The notes: generated by a model from the letters alone, not told the origin. Counted from the first letter of the stretch, positions 23,865 to 32,396 are shown. The stretch is DNA of 64,000 nucleotides from Sedimentibacter sp. MB35-C1 (GCF_030913635.1 NZ_CP133188.1:1550001-1614000), one strand, 5' to 3'. Numbers and translations: made by a program.

Positions 23865-25835
23865 GTGACTGAAAAAATAGGCAATGATATTGTTAAAGAC
23901 ATAGATGAAGAAGTAAGCCAGGAAGAAGTCGATCAGATTCTCAGGAAGTACGATAAGGGATCAGATTTTAGAGTTCTGTCGGGAAATGCAAATAAAATTA
24001 TTTCAATGATGCTTTTGGGCTTTTCTCTTTTTCAATTGTATACAGCAATTTTTCTGGGCATGGAACCTATGATATTGAGATCAATTCATCTTGCTTTTGG
24101 ATTATCATTAATATTTTTACTTTATCCGGCAAGCAAGAAATGGCCCAAGGATAAACTTCATCCTATGGACATTATTACTGCTGTAGTTGTAGTTATTGTA
24201 TGCTTCTATGTTGTTGTGTTTTATAAAGATTTGGTTTACAGGGCCGGTAGGATTACTGATACAGATATGATAATAGGGCTTATGGCGGTATTTTTGGTGT
24301 TGGAAGCTGCCCGAAGGGTAATAGGGCTTCCAATGGTTATTATCTCTGTTTTATTTATCATATATGCATTTTTAGGACCGTATATCCCAGGCAAACTTGC
24401 ACATAGAGGAGTCAGTCTGAATAATTTTGCCCAGCATATATTTTTTACGACAGAAGGTATCATGGGACTTCCAATAGGTGTTTCTTCTACATTTATTTTT
24501 ATGTTTTTGCTTTTTGGAGCATATCTTGAAAAGACCGGAATGGGAGAATTTTTTATAAATTTGGCAAACTCTGTTTCAGGGAGCTCTCCCGGGGGGCCTG
24601 CAAAAGTGGCAGTAATATCCAGTGGCTGCATGGGAACTTTATCTGGAAGTTCGGTTGCAAATGTTGTAGGAACGGGGAGCTTCACCATACCTATGATGAA
24701 AAGGCTTGGATACAGAAACGAGTTTTCCGGAGCTGTTGAAGCTACAGCATCAACAGGGGGACAGTTGATGCCTCCGATTATGGGTGCGGCTGCATTTCTT
24801 ATGGCGGAAATAACAAACACGCCATATTTTACTATAATAAAGGCTGCTGCCATACCTGCGCTTCTGTATTACTTTGGCGTGTGGGCAGGAGTGCATTTTG
24901 AAGCAAAAAAATTAAATTTGATGGGATTGCCAAAAGACCAGATTCCAAAAATCGGTCACGTAATGAAAACAAGAGGCCATCTGATAATTCCTATAATTGT
25001 AGTTATGTACCTGTTAATACAGGGCTTCTCTCCTATAAGAGCTGCTCTAGGAGCAATTGTTTCCACGCTTATATGTTCATCGTTTACGAAGGACACAAGA
25101 ATGTCCTTTAAGGATATTGTAGAAGGGTTGATAAAAGGTGCGAAAAGTGCACTTACAGTTGTGGCGGCATGTGCATGCGCCGGAATAATAATAGGTGTTG
25201 TAACACAAACGGGGCTTGGGCTTAAAATGGGATCGGTAATTGTAGGTCTGGCAAAGGGAAATTTATTTATGACACTGTTTTTTACAATGATAACTTCACT
25301 GATTCTGGGAATTGGTGTTCCAACTACTGCGAACTATGTTATTACATCCACTATAGCGGCTCCCGCATTACTTCTGCTGGGCGTTGATGTTATACCGGCA
25401 CATATGTTTGTATTCTATTTCGGAATTATAGCAGACGTTACTCCTCCTGTTTGTCTGGCAGCAGTTGCAGCGTCAGGTATTGCGAAATCCGAACCAATGA
25501 GTACGGGCGTACAGGCAACGCGTCTAGCTATAGCCGCATTCCTGATACCGTATATATTTGTTCACAGCCCTCGTTTGCTTATGATAAATACGACACCATT
25601 ATTGCTTATATTCGATATAGCTACGGCACTTGTGGGAATTACATGTATAGCAATTGCCTTAACTGGTTTTTTCAAAACTCGTATGTCAATTATTGAAAAA
25701 GTTTTATTTGCAGCAGGAGGTCTGTTTTTAGTGTTGACTAAGGTTCATTTTGTTGCTATAGGGATAGTGCTTATAGCTCTGGTATATATGCTGCAAAAAA
25801 GAAAGGAACAAAAAATTTCAAAAAGTACGACCTAA
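23865..25835 (+). CDS. TRAP transporter fused permease (DctQM type, TAXI branch)
   Basis: 656 residues, about 17 membrane helices. The N-terminal third corresponds to the small Q subunit, the rest to the large M subunit. Typical stretches: MGLPIGVSSTFIFMFLLFGA, SSGCMGTLSGSSVANVVGTG, EATASTGGQLMPPIMGAAAF near 278-297 and GIIADVTPPVCLAAVAASGI near 515-534. Uses a sodium or proton gradient to import the ligand held by the TAXI receptor. Start is GTG at 23865, eight bases after AAGGAGG. Last gene of the operon; a terminator hairpin follows at 25910. Confidence 0.93.
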   Translation: MTEKIGNDIVKDIDEEVSQEEVDQILRKYDKGSDFRVLSGNANKIISMMLLGFSLFQLYTAIFLGMEPMILRSIHLAFGLSLIFLLYPASKKWPKDKLHPMDIITAVVVVIVCFYVVVFYKDLVYRAGRITDTDMIIGLMAVFLVLEAARRVIGLPMVIISVLFIIYAFLGPYIPGKLAHRGVSLNNFAQHIFFTTEGIMGLPIGVSSTFIFMFLLFGAYLEKTGMGEFFINLANSVSGSSPGGPAKVAVISSGCMGTLSGSSVANVVGTGSFTIPMMKRLGYRNEFSGAVEATASTGGQLMPPIMGAAAFLMAEITNTPYFTIIKAAAIPALLYYFGVWAGVHFEAKKLNLMGLPKDQIPKIGHVMKTRGHLIIPIIVVMYLLIQGFSPIRAALGAIVSTLICSSFTKDTRMSFKDIVEGLIKGAKSALTVVAACACAGIIIGVVTQTGLGLKMGSVIVGLAKGNLFMTLFFTMITSLILGIGVPTTANYVITSTIAAPALLLLGVDVIPAHMFVFYFGIIADVTPPVCLAAVAASGIAKSEPMSTGVQATRLAIAAFLIPYIFVHSPRLLMINTTPLLLIFDIATALVGITCIAIALTGFFKTRMSIIEKVLFAAGGLFLVLTKVHFVAIGIVLIALVYMLQKRKEQKISKSTT

Positions 25836-25909
25836 TAGAATCTGTTCGTGACTCAAGTATATTTTTTTAATGCAGATAATTGAAAAATATTTAATTAAAA
25901 TTTTAATTG

Positions 25910-25944
25910 ATAAAGCTTCTGATTTTTCAGCGGCTTTATTTTAT
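25910..25944 (+). terminator. Terminator of the TRAP operon
   Basis: Stem ATAAAGC/GCTTTAT enclosing CTGA/TCAG with a TTTT loop, followed by TTTTATTT. Confidence 0.75.
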
Positions 25945-26410
25945 TTCAAACAACAGAAATTAAAAAAGATTGTGACTTGCAGGCATCTATTACGTTCAGC
26001 TGCAAAATGCAGTAATTCCCTCAGTTTAAAGAAAAGCCGTAACAAAAATATTACAGGTACATAGTATGCTGTGCGCAGACTGTTGAAATAAATAATAATT
26101 GCACTGATAAAATATGTATTATTATACAAAAAATAAAGAAACTAATTTTCAAAAACTATCACTTTACATACACGAGATGAAAAATTTCAGGATTCACAAA
26201 AAAATAGATACGATTTTTTATTGAAAATAAGCGGTTTACAATTTAAGAGCTTGAACTAAAGTTTATACTAATTAATGAATAACATTTCAAGATTTCTGTT
26301 AATAAGTGCGTGTGAGACATAGGGCACATCTTTCTATTTATCATTTCCTGAATTTTTTTTAAAAAAATAAGGTATCATAACCATAGCTTCAATATTTTTT
26401 ATCCTGAAAG
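25945..26410. other. 466-bp intergenic stretch with no recognised gene
   Basis: AT-rich, with no open frame that has a credible ribosome site and no hairpin followed by a T-run. A short run of codons at 25870-26064 is possible but has no family resemblance or start signal. Confidence 0.5.
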
Positions 26411-26439
26411 TTGAGTTGATAATTGCAAAATGGTATAAT
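26411..26439 (+). promoter_or_regulatory. Sigma-A promoter of the DUF6873-ytxC operon
   Basis: TTGAGT (26411-26416), 17-bp spacer, TATAAT (26434-26439), 29 bases before the start codon. Confidence 0.65.
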
Positions 26440-26468
26440 TGCTTACAAATTTATATACAGGAGCTTTT

Positions 26469-27203
26469 ATGAATCCATTTATTCCTAATAAAAAGCCTCG
26501 CTATGTGCTTATTGACTACAGAGCAGGGGATGAAATAATTAATTATTTAAAAAAATTGAAGATAGAACCTATCAAGACACTAAAATGTGATGATTTACAG
26601 GAACCTGTGAACGGACATCCCGACATGGTAATTCATCCTGTGGATTATGAAACTTTTGTGATTGCTCCCAACGTTTACGACTATTACAGAAATGTTTTAA
26701 AGGACAAAGGAATAAAAGTTATTAAAGGTGGAAAAACTCTATGTAGAAACTATCCCGAGGATATCGCATATAATGTAGCAAGAATAGGGAGATATGCTGT
26801 GCACAACACTAAGCATACAGACCAGGTATTAAAGTATTATTTGGAAGAAGCAGACATTGAATTCATTCATGTTAATCAGGGATACACAAAATGTTCGACT
26901 TCAGCAGTAAGTGACACCAAAGCTTTGACATCAGACATACTGATACATGAAAAACTCAAATCATATAATATAGACTGTATGTATATAAACCCTGAGCTGG
27001 TTCTTCTTGAGGGCTATAATCACGGATTTATAGGAGGCTGTGCAGGTTTAATTAATGAAAAGATTTTCTTATTAACAGGTAAAATTCCTGATAAGAATAT
27101 TTTAATCACATTAAAAAAATTTATCCAGTCAGCAGGATATGTATATGATGAAGCTTCAAATGGGCAAATAATAGATTTGGGATCTCTGATACCAATAATT
27201 TAA
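26469..27203 (+). CDS. DUF6873 family protein (GME-like fold), function unknown
   Basis: 244 residues from the ATG at 26469, behind ACAGGAG; an in-frame ATG 30 bases earlier overlaps the promoter. Resembles a clostridial family now named DUF6873 and thought to have the fold of guanidino-group-modifying enzymes. Conserved-looking parts: RYVLIDYRAGDEI at the start, HPDMVIHPVD near 50, HVNQGYTKCSTSAVSDTKALTSD near 136-158, and GYNHGFIGGCAGLINEK near 182-198. The Cys in KCST and the His near the ends of these motifs could be catalytic, but this is a guess. The gene is 26 bases ahead of ytxC and shares its promoter. No signal peptide. Confidence 0.6.
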   Translation: MNPFIPNKKPRYVLIDYRAGDEIINYLKKLKIEPIKTLKCDDLQEPVNGHPDMVIHPVDYETFVIAPNVYDYYRNVLKDKGIKVIKGGKTLCRNYPEDIAYNVARIGRYAVHNTKHTDQVLKYYLEEADIEFIHVNQGYTKCSTSAVSDTKALTSDILIHEKLKSYNIDCMYINPELVLLEGYNHGFIGGCAGLINEKIFLLTGKIPDKNILITLKKFIQSAGYVYDEASNGQIIDLGSLIPII

Positions 27204-27229
27204 CCTCCCTTGAAGAGAGGAGTGACTGA

Positions 27230-28069
27230 GTGGAGCTTTTATCATTAGAGTTAAATGAAAATGAAAATCATGAAGTGTTTAATAATATTAAGATTATCAC
27301 AAATTTGGATGAAAGTGATATAAATATAGAAATATCATCTACAGATGAGGGAAATATAAGAATAAGATATTTCACGGATAACAAAGCTAGTAAAAAGAAT
27401 TACATTGAAAAAATAACTGGAAGAGTAACGAAGCTGTTGATTGAGTATACAAAGCTCGAAAGTATAAATCTTTTAAAGGAAAGTTATTTTTATTTTGATG
27501 AAGAAGAAGTATCAGCCATTATTGCTGATATTGAGGATGAAATTCACAACGATATTAAAATTCAGCTCATCGTAAAAAATAAGTTTAAAGAAATACTTGA
27601 AAGATCAAACATAATAAATTTGAACGGATTCATTAACTTTAGGCTGAAATTTATTAAGCTATATGCCGCGCAGGTAGTTGAAAGATGTATTGACAGCTAC
27701 CTTATGAAAAAAGAATACATGGACTTTATAAGCATCATAAAACTCATATCCGATGCGGAAGAGGGAGAATATGATGTGGCTAATGTAATCTTCAGTGACC
27801 AAAAACTTCAGATCTACGATAAAAATATGAAAAAAATAACATATTTTGATAATAATGCGGAATTTTCTGCGGAGCTTGACAGCAAGATGACATACGACGA
27901 GACGGTAATAAATTTATTGTTAAGCGTGTCTCCTAAGAAGATAATAATACACGAATCAAAGATAGATAAAAAGGATAAAGAAGCGCTTAATACATTGGAA
28001 ATTATAAAGAAAATTTTTGAAGGCAAAATTGAAATATGCAAGGGTTGCAAATACTGTGATTTGTTTTAG
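27230..28069 (+). CDS. ytxC: YtxC family putative sporulation protein
   Basis: 279 residues. The YtxC family is found in endospore-forming Bacillota and is of unknown biochemical role. The recognisable centre is LNGFINFRLKFIKLYAAQVVERCIDSYLMKKEYMDFI (about 123-160), equivalent to the family FLNFRLKDY...V...DEFLIE..Y..FI pattern. The C-terminus ends in the Cys-rich tail EICKGCKYCDLF, also typical. The start is GTG at 27230, seven bases after GAGAGGAG. It supports a spore-forming host. Cytoplasmic, no membrane helix. Confidence 0.75.
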   Translation: MELLSLELNENENHEVFNNIKIITNLDESDINIEISSTDEGNIRIRYFTDNKASKKNYIEKITGRVTKLLIEYTKLESINLLKESYFYFDEEEVSAIIADIEDEIHNDIKIQLIVKNKFKEILERSNIINLNGFINFRLKFIKLYAAQVVERCIDSYLMKKEYMDFISIIKLISDAEEGEYDVANVIFSDQKLQIYDKNMKKITYFDNNAEFSAELDSKMTYDETVINLLLSVSPKKIIIHESKIDKKDKEALNTLEIIKKIFEGKIEICKGCKYCDLF

Positions 28070-28103
28070 TATAAGCGTATTGTGACATTTAAGGTTTTAT
28101 AAG

Positions 28104-28176
28104 GCCTGCCTGTTTTGCTGCCGTTCAGACAGCCAAGTTCTATTGCCTGCCGTACGGTGGCTTGCAGGACAGGTCA
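28104..28176. other. GC-rich segment able to fold into an imperfect hairpin
   Basis: A GC-rich patch in AT-rich DNA. CCTGCCTG near 28105 can pair with CAGGACAGG near 28165, and the inside holds CCTGC/GCAGG and the palindrome CCGTACGG. No T-run follows. It may be a leader structure, a remnant repeat or chance. Confidence 0.3.
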
Positions 28177-28301
28177 GAGAAGTTATTATAGTGAGAAAAT
28201 GTAATATTATTTTAAAATATTAAGGAAATCAAAAGGTTTATGTTTTAGAATTATATAAAAGGGAATATATATAATGAGTACATGAAAGGGAGGAAGTACA
28301 T

Positions 28302-28400
28302 ATGGCATTTTTAGTATTGGCAGCATTAATTACAGTTACCGCAACAACCGCAATTCACTTGTTAAATATAAAAGAATCAGAAGTAAGCAACGAACAGTAA
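28302..28400 (+). CDS. Small 32-residue membrane peptide
   Basis: Sequence MAFLVLAALITVTATTAIHL followed by a short polar tail rich in Glu and Ser. One hydrophobic helix covers residues 2-21. Translation signals are strong (GGGAGG eight bases before the ATG), the codons are normal, and a dedicated terminator follows at 28459, so it is probably a real gene too short for routine annotation. The helix and tail resemble small regulatory or toxin-like membrane peptides in form only; no family is recognised. Confidence 0.5.
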   Translation: MAFLVLAALITVTATTAIHLLNIKESEVSNEQ

Positions 28401-28458
28401 GTATAAGCGAATTGAGATTTAGTCTCAGTCAGCAAAGTATAGATGATTTAATAATCGC

Positions 28459-28491
28459 AAAAAAATCACATGATTGTCATGTGATTTTTTT
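28459..28491 (+). terminator. Terminator after the small peptide gene
   Basis: Stem AATCACATGA/TCATGTGATT, 3-base loop, flanked by A and T runs, so it may work in both directions. Confidence 0.85.
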
Positions 28492-28575
28492 ATATGTGTA
28501 ATTTTAAAATTAATAAAAAACTTCTATTTGTGGCATTTTATAAGGTATCCATCCATACTTTGTGTTGTAAATGGG

Positions 28576-28595
28576 CAGACATGGGGACGTTTTAT
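28576..28595. repeat. Left terminal repeat of the REP-type transposase element
   Basis: Contains GGGGACGTTTTAT (28583-28595). Its inverted counterpart ATGAAACGTCCCC appears twice after the transposase gene (29478-29490 and 29511-29523), with one base different. The match brackets the transposase and defines an element of about 0.95 kb. Confidence 0.6.
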
Positions 28596-28624
28596 ATGTC
28601 TTGGTTTTTTATGGAAATTATTAA

Positions 28625-28652
28625 TTGACCCTGTAATAATAAATGCTATAAT
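28625..28652 (+). promoter_or_regulatory. Promoter of the transposase gene
   Basis: TTGACC (28625-28630), 16-bp spacer, TATAAT (28647-28652). Confidence 0.5.
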
Positions 28653-28719
28653 AGTATTAAACTATAATGAAGAATTAAGCATAATAAATAAAAATATATA
28701 TAATAAAAAGAGGTGCCGT

Positions 28720-29481
28720 ATGCCCAGACAAGCAAGGGTAAAAAGCATTACCGGAATATACCATATTATGCTGAGAGGAATTGACAAACGAGATATATTT
28801 TTAGATAATGAGGATAAGTTAAAGTTTCTGGAAAGCATTGAAAAAGCTAAGGAAAAGGGTAAGTTTAATGTGCTTGGATTTTGCTTAATGGATAACCATG
28901 TTCATATGCTGCTGAAAGAATATGAGGAGATTGGAACAAGCATTAAGCGTATAACGGTAGGCTATGTTGGATGGCACAATAAAAAGCACGATAGAACAGG
29001 TCATTTATTTCAGAACAGATATATGAGTGAGCCTGTAAATACTGAAGAGTACTTGGTGACGGTATTAAGATACATTCATCAAAATCCGGTAAAGGCAAGA
29101 ATTGTAACATCTGTGAAAGATTATAAATGGAGCAGTTACGGATTTTATTATTTATTTTACAATGGACAAAAAACAATAATAGATGGAACATTAATTGAAA
29201 ATTATTTTGGGACATTTGAGGAATTCAGCAGATATATGAATACAGTCAATGATGATGAGTGCCTTGAAGCAAAGACAGTAAAGCATAATACGGATAACAA
29301 GCTGACAAAAATAATAACTGATAAATATAAGGTTATAAATTTGCCGGAATTGCCTTTTGACAAGAAAAAAGCAATTATTAAGGATATTTATATCATGGAG
29401 AATACAAGTATTCGGCAATTAAGCAGAGTTTTTGGCATGGGGAAGTCAATTGTTGAAAAGGTGCTAAAAAAAGACGAATGA
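28720..29481 (+). CDS. REP-associated tyrosine transposase (IS200-like, RAYT)
   Basis: 253 residues from ATG 28720, behind AGAGGTG; longer upstream reading lacks a site. Y1-transposase (HUH) domain: MPRQARVKSITGIYHIMLRG, the metal-binding HUH pair in DNHVHMLLKE near 54-63, and the segment TGHLFQNRYMSEPVNTEEY followed by RYIHQNPVKA near 122. The usual YxxYFN block reads YVGWHN, so whether the nucleophile Tyr is kept is not clear. The C-terminus ends with a helix-turn-helix (NTSIRQLSRVFGMGKSIVEKVL). Such proteins cut and join single-stranded DNA at short palindromes; here GGGGACGTTTYAT repeats bracket the gene. The stop codon lies inside the right repeat. Confidence 0.85.
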   Translation: MPRQARVKSITGIYHIMLRGIDKRDIFLDNEDKLKFLESIEKAKEKGKFNVLGFCLMDNHVHMLLKEYEEIGTSIKRITVGYVGWHNKKHDRTGHLFQNRYMSEPVNTEEYLVTVLRYIHQNPVKARIVTSVKDYKWSSYGFYYLFYNGQKTIIDGTLIENYFGTFEEFSRYMNTVNDDECLEAKTVKHNTDNKLTKIITDKYKVINLPELPFDKKKAIIKDIYIMENTSIRQLSRVFGMGKSIVEKVLKKDE

Positions 29482-29543
29482 AACGTCCCCGCGTCCATAA
29501 AAAAAGACGAATGAAACGTCCCCGCGTCCATACCCGCGTCCAT
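29466..29543. repeat. 33-bp perfect tandem duplication plus partial third copy
   Basis: 29466-29498 and 29499-29531 are identical 33-bp units starting with seven A and ending GTCCAT. A partial third copy (CCCGCGTCCAT, 29533-29543) follows. The first unit includes the last codons and stop of the transposase gene and the right terminal repeat. Confidence 0.85.
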
Positions 29544-29653
29544 ATGTAAATATATCCTTATATTTACATTTCAAAACCTTTTCTGAATTTTATCGTCTAA
29601 ATAAGTGGGAATAAATAAAAGGTCCATTTTTGAAACAATAATTTGTTAAATAA

Positions 29654-29695
29654 TAAAAAAACACTTAAGAATTATCGGTAAATTTCTTAAGTGTT
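29654..29695 (-). terminator. Terminator of the polyamine transport operon
   Basis: Perfect 12-bp stem AACACTTAAGAA/TTCTTAAGTGTT; on the minus strand a run of seven T follows the stem. Confidence 0.85.
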
Positions 29696-29714
29696 CATTT
29701 TATTTTATGGCCTG

Positions 29715-30752
29715 TTATTCTGCCATCAGTTCAGTCCATCTTTCAGTATAAAGTTCTATAAAATCTTGAGGGTCTCTGAACATTTCCATTTTTTCTATAT
29801 CTTCCTGAGGAATGTTGAATGCCGGGTTGTCAAGCAACTCTTGATCCACCTGCTTTATTGCTTCAGTATGGACTGTAGAGTACCATACTTCGTCGATGTT
29901 TTTAAGCGTAGCATCCGTAGAACATAAAAAGTCAATGAATTTTTCTGCCAGTGGCTGATTTTTTGCTGTTGACGGAACGAACATAGCATCAATCCAGATG
30001 TTGCTTCCTTCCTTTGGAATTACAAAGTCAAGATTTTCATTTTCAGCCATTGCAGAAACAGCTTCTCCGGACCATACCAAAGCCATATCAGCTTCTTCAT
30101 TTATCATAATATCAGGGGCACCGTCTGTTATGTATGTCATAACAAGCGGCCTTTGCTTCAGTAATAATTCTTTGGCTTCATCCAGCTCTTTTTCGTCCAC
30201 AGTATTCAGAGAATATCCCAGTAGCTTCAATGCTGCTGCAAAGGCGTCTCTTTGAGAATCCATCATTATGATTCGGTGCTCGTGGCTTTCGTCCCAAAGC
30301 ATTGCCCAGCTGTCGGAAGAGGCATCTACGGTATTTTTGTTGTATAGTATGCCAAGGGTACCCCAGAAGTATGGGACTGCATATTCGTTGCTTGGATCGT
30401 AGGGCTGGTTTTTAAATGCTTCGTTTATATATTTTGAATTGGGGATATTATCAAAATTCAGCTTATTAACCATTCCTTCGTTAATCATTCGCTCAATCAT
30501 ATATTCGCTTGAAATTATAAGGTCATAGTTTGATGCTCCTGCTTTTGCTTTTATATACATTTCTTCGGGAGTTGAATATGTGTCGTATGCAACTTTTACG
30601 TTGTTAGCTTTTTCGAATTCAGTCAGCAGGTTTTTGTCAATATAGATGTCATAGTTCAGTACATTCAATGTTTCTTTTTTCTCGGAACTGCATCCTGCGG
30701 CAATCAATACCAAGCACAGCACCGAAGCAATTAGAAGTAATCTTTTTTTCAT
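29715..30752 (-). CDS. potD: Spermidine/putrescine ABC transporter substrate-binding lipoprotein
   Basis: 345 residues. Lipoprotein signal with an IAAGC lipobox near residue 21, then a PotD-type fold: LNVLNYDIYIDKNLLTEFEK, the segment YDLIISSEYMIERMINEGMV, AVPYFWGTLGILYNK near 123 and ALVWSGEAVSAMAEN near 226. The acidic and aromatic residues that clamp polyamines lie in these loops. It binds spermidine and/or putrescine outside the membrane for PotBC/PotA. Last gene of the operon, immediately after potC, with a strong terminator beyond it. Which polyamine is preferred cannot be read by eye. Confidence 0.92.
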   Translation of the reverse strand: MKKRLLLIASVLCLVLIAAGCSSEKKETLNVLNYDIYIDKNLLTEFEKANNVKVAYDTYSTPEEMYIKAKAGASNYDLIISSEYMIERMINEGMVNKLNFDNIPNSKYINEAFKNQPYDPSNEYAVPYFWGTLGILYNKNTVDASSDSWAMLWDESHEHRIIMMDSQRDAFAAALKLLGYSLNTVDEKELDEAKELLLKQRPLVMTYITDGAPDIMINEEADMALVWSGEAVSAMAENENLDFVIPKEGSNIWIDAMFVPSTAKNQPLAEKFIDFLCSTDATLKNIDEVWYSTVHTEAIKQVDQELLDNPAFNIPQEDIEKMEMFRDPQDFIELYTERWTELMAE

Positions 30753-31559
30753 TTAGCTCTTATACCTCGCTTTTTGTAGTTTTTTGGATTTTTCTACTCC
30801 GTTGGACTTTTTGTTTATTAATATCATCAGCAGTAATACAACTGCCAGCATTATTGTGGACAATGCATTAATTGTTGGGCGGACGCCTCTTCTTGCCATA
30901 GAGTAAATTACTATGGAAAGATTAGTAACGCCTTCTCCTTTTGTAAAGTAGCTTATTATAAAATCATCTATGGACAGTGTGAATGCCATCAAAAACCCTG
31001 CTACAATTCCAGGTTTTATTTCAGGAATTATAACCTTTCTGAGAGCGTACATGGGGGTTGCTCCCAAATCCATTGCTGCTTCTGTCATGTGCACATCCAA
31101 TTGCCTGAGCTTAGGAAGTATTGACAGAATTACGTATGGGGTGCTGAATACTATATGTGAAATCAACATGGTATTAAAGCCGAAATTTATGTTAAATGAT
31201 ATATACAGTATCATCAGCGATATACCTGTTACTATGTCCGGGTTCACAACGGGAAGATAGTTAACGTTCAGAAGCAATGATTTAAGCTTTCCGTTTATGG
31301 CGTTAATTCCGATTGCTGCTATTGCACCCAGAATTGTAGATATGACAGCTGAAATTATCGCTATTGTTATCGTGTAATAAAACGCTGATCGTATATCCTT
31401 GTCATAAAACAGTTCAACGTACCATTTTAGTGAAAATCCTGTCCAGTTTCCTCTTGATTTAGATTCATTAAATGAAAAGACGGCAAGCACTATAATAGGT
31501 GCGTAAAGGAACAAAAATATCAGTCCCATATAGATTTTTGACAAATATTTTTTTACCAA
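30753..31559 (-). CDS. potC: Spermidine/putrescine ABC transporter permease PotC
   Basis: 268 residues, six membrane helices. Starts FLYAPIIVLAVFSFNESKS, typical of PotC. The EAA coupling loop EAAMDLGATPMYALRKVIIPEIKPG lies near 158-182. The start is a TTG at 31559 that overlaps the end of potB by seven bases and sits seven bases after GGGGGAG. Ends one base before potD begins. Confidence 0.92.
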   Translation of the reverse strand: MVKKYLSKIYMGLIFLFLYAPIIVLAVFSFNESKSRGNWTGFSLKWYVELFYDKDIRSAFYYTITIAIISAVISTILGAIAAIGINAINGKLKSLLLNVNYLPVVNPDIVTGISLMILYISFNINFGFNTMLISHIVFSTPYVILSILPKLRQLDVHMTEAAMDLGATPMYALRKVIIPEIKPGIVAGFLMAFTLSIDDFIISYFTKGEGVTNLSIVIYSMARRGVRPTINALSTIMLAVVLLLMILINKKSNGVEKSKKLQKARYKS

Positions 31560-32395
31560 AGTCTTGCTCCCCCTTCCTTATCAACATCAAATCTGTTCAT
31601 TATTGACATGGAAATAAGTATTATCAACATCATTACAATTGATATGGCGGAGCCAAAATTCCAGTCACCGTTCAGTATGAACAGTTTTTCTATAAGATTT
31701 CCAATCATCATGTTTTTGTTGCCTCCAAGCAGCTGCGGTATAATAAAGGTGCTTACGGCAGGCATGAATACCATTACGATTCCCGAAATCACTCCCGGCA
31801 TGCTCAATGGAAATATAACTTTTCTGAATTTTATATACTTGTTTGCTCCCAGGTCATCTGCTGCTTCCAGTATCCCGGAATCCATTTTGCTCAGCGCCGT
31901 GTATACGGGAAGTATCATAAATGGAAGAAAATTGTAAACCATGCCCATTACGGTTGCACCTCTTGTGTAAAGCATGTTTACCCTAGGTAGGCCTATGAGT
32001 TCAAAAAAATTATTGAGAATTCCGTTATTTCCAAGTATGGTCATCCACGCATAGGTTCTTAAAAGCATGTTCATCCACATTGGAAGTATGCAGAGAAACA
32101 ATAGGGTGCTTCTCTTGGACAAATCAGCTCTTGAAATTATATATGCGGCTGGATATCCCAACAACAGACATATGACTGTAGAAACTGCGGCCAGAAAAAT
32201 TGAGTCCCACAATATATTTATATACAGGGGGTCAAAAAATTTCCTGAAATTCTCTGCTGTAAACTGTATGGTTGTAAGACCGTTTGACTGCTTGGTTGTA
32301 ATGCTGTATAACAGAACCAAAAAGCTAGGGAACACTATAAATATTATCATCCAAAGCTGGTAAGGGTATGAAAAGTACTTTGTCCTATTTTTCAT
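31553..32395 (-). CDS. potB: Spermidine/putrescine ABC transporter permease PotB
   Basis: 280 residues with six membrane helices. The N-terminal helix (WMIIFIVFPSFLVLLYS) is followed by a large outside loop, and LLGYPAAYIISR and LPMWMNMLLRTYAW are typical of PotB. The EAA loop EAADDLGANKYIKFRKVIFP lies near 190. Forms the transport channel with PotC. Begins one base after the stop of potA, so coupled. Confidence 0.92.
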   Translation of the reverse strand: MKNRTKYFSYPYQLWMIIFIVFPSFLVLLYSITTKQSNGLTTIQFTAENFRKFFDPLYINILWDSIFLAAVSTVICLLLGYPAAYIISRADLSKRSTLLFLCILPMWMNMLLRTYAWMTILGNNGILNNFFELIGLPRVNMLYTRGATVMGMVYNFLPFMILPVYTALSKMDSGILEAADDLGANKYIKFRKVIFPLSMPGVISGIVMVFMPAVSTFIIPQLLGGNKNMMIGNLIEKLFILNGDWNFGSAISIVMMLIILISMSIMNRFDVDKEGGARLW

Positions 32396-32396
32396 A

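Noticed and set aside
25870-26064. 64-codon open frame after the TRAP operon
   Set aside because: It overlaps the operon terminator hairpin, has no ribosome site and no recognisable protein pattern.
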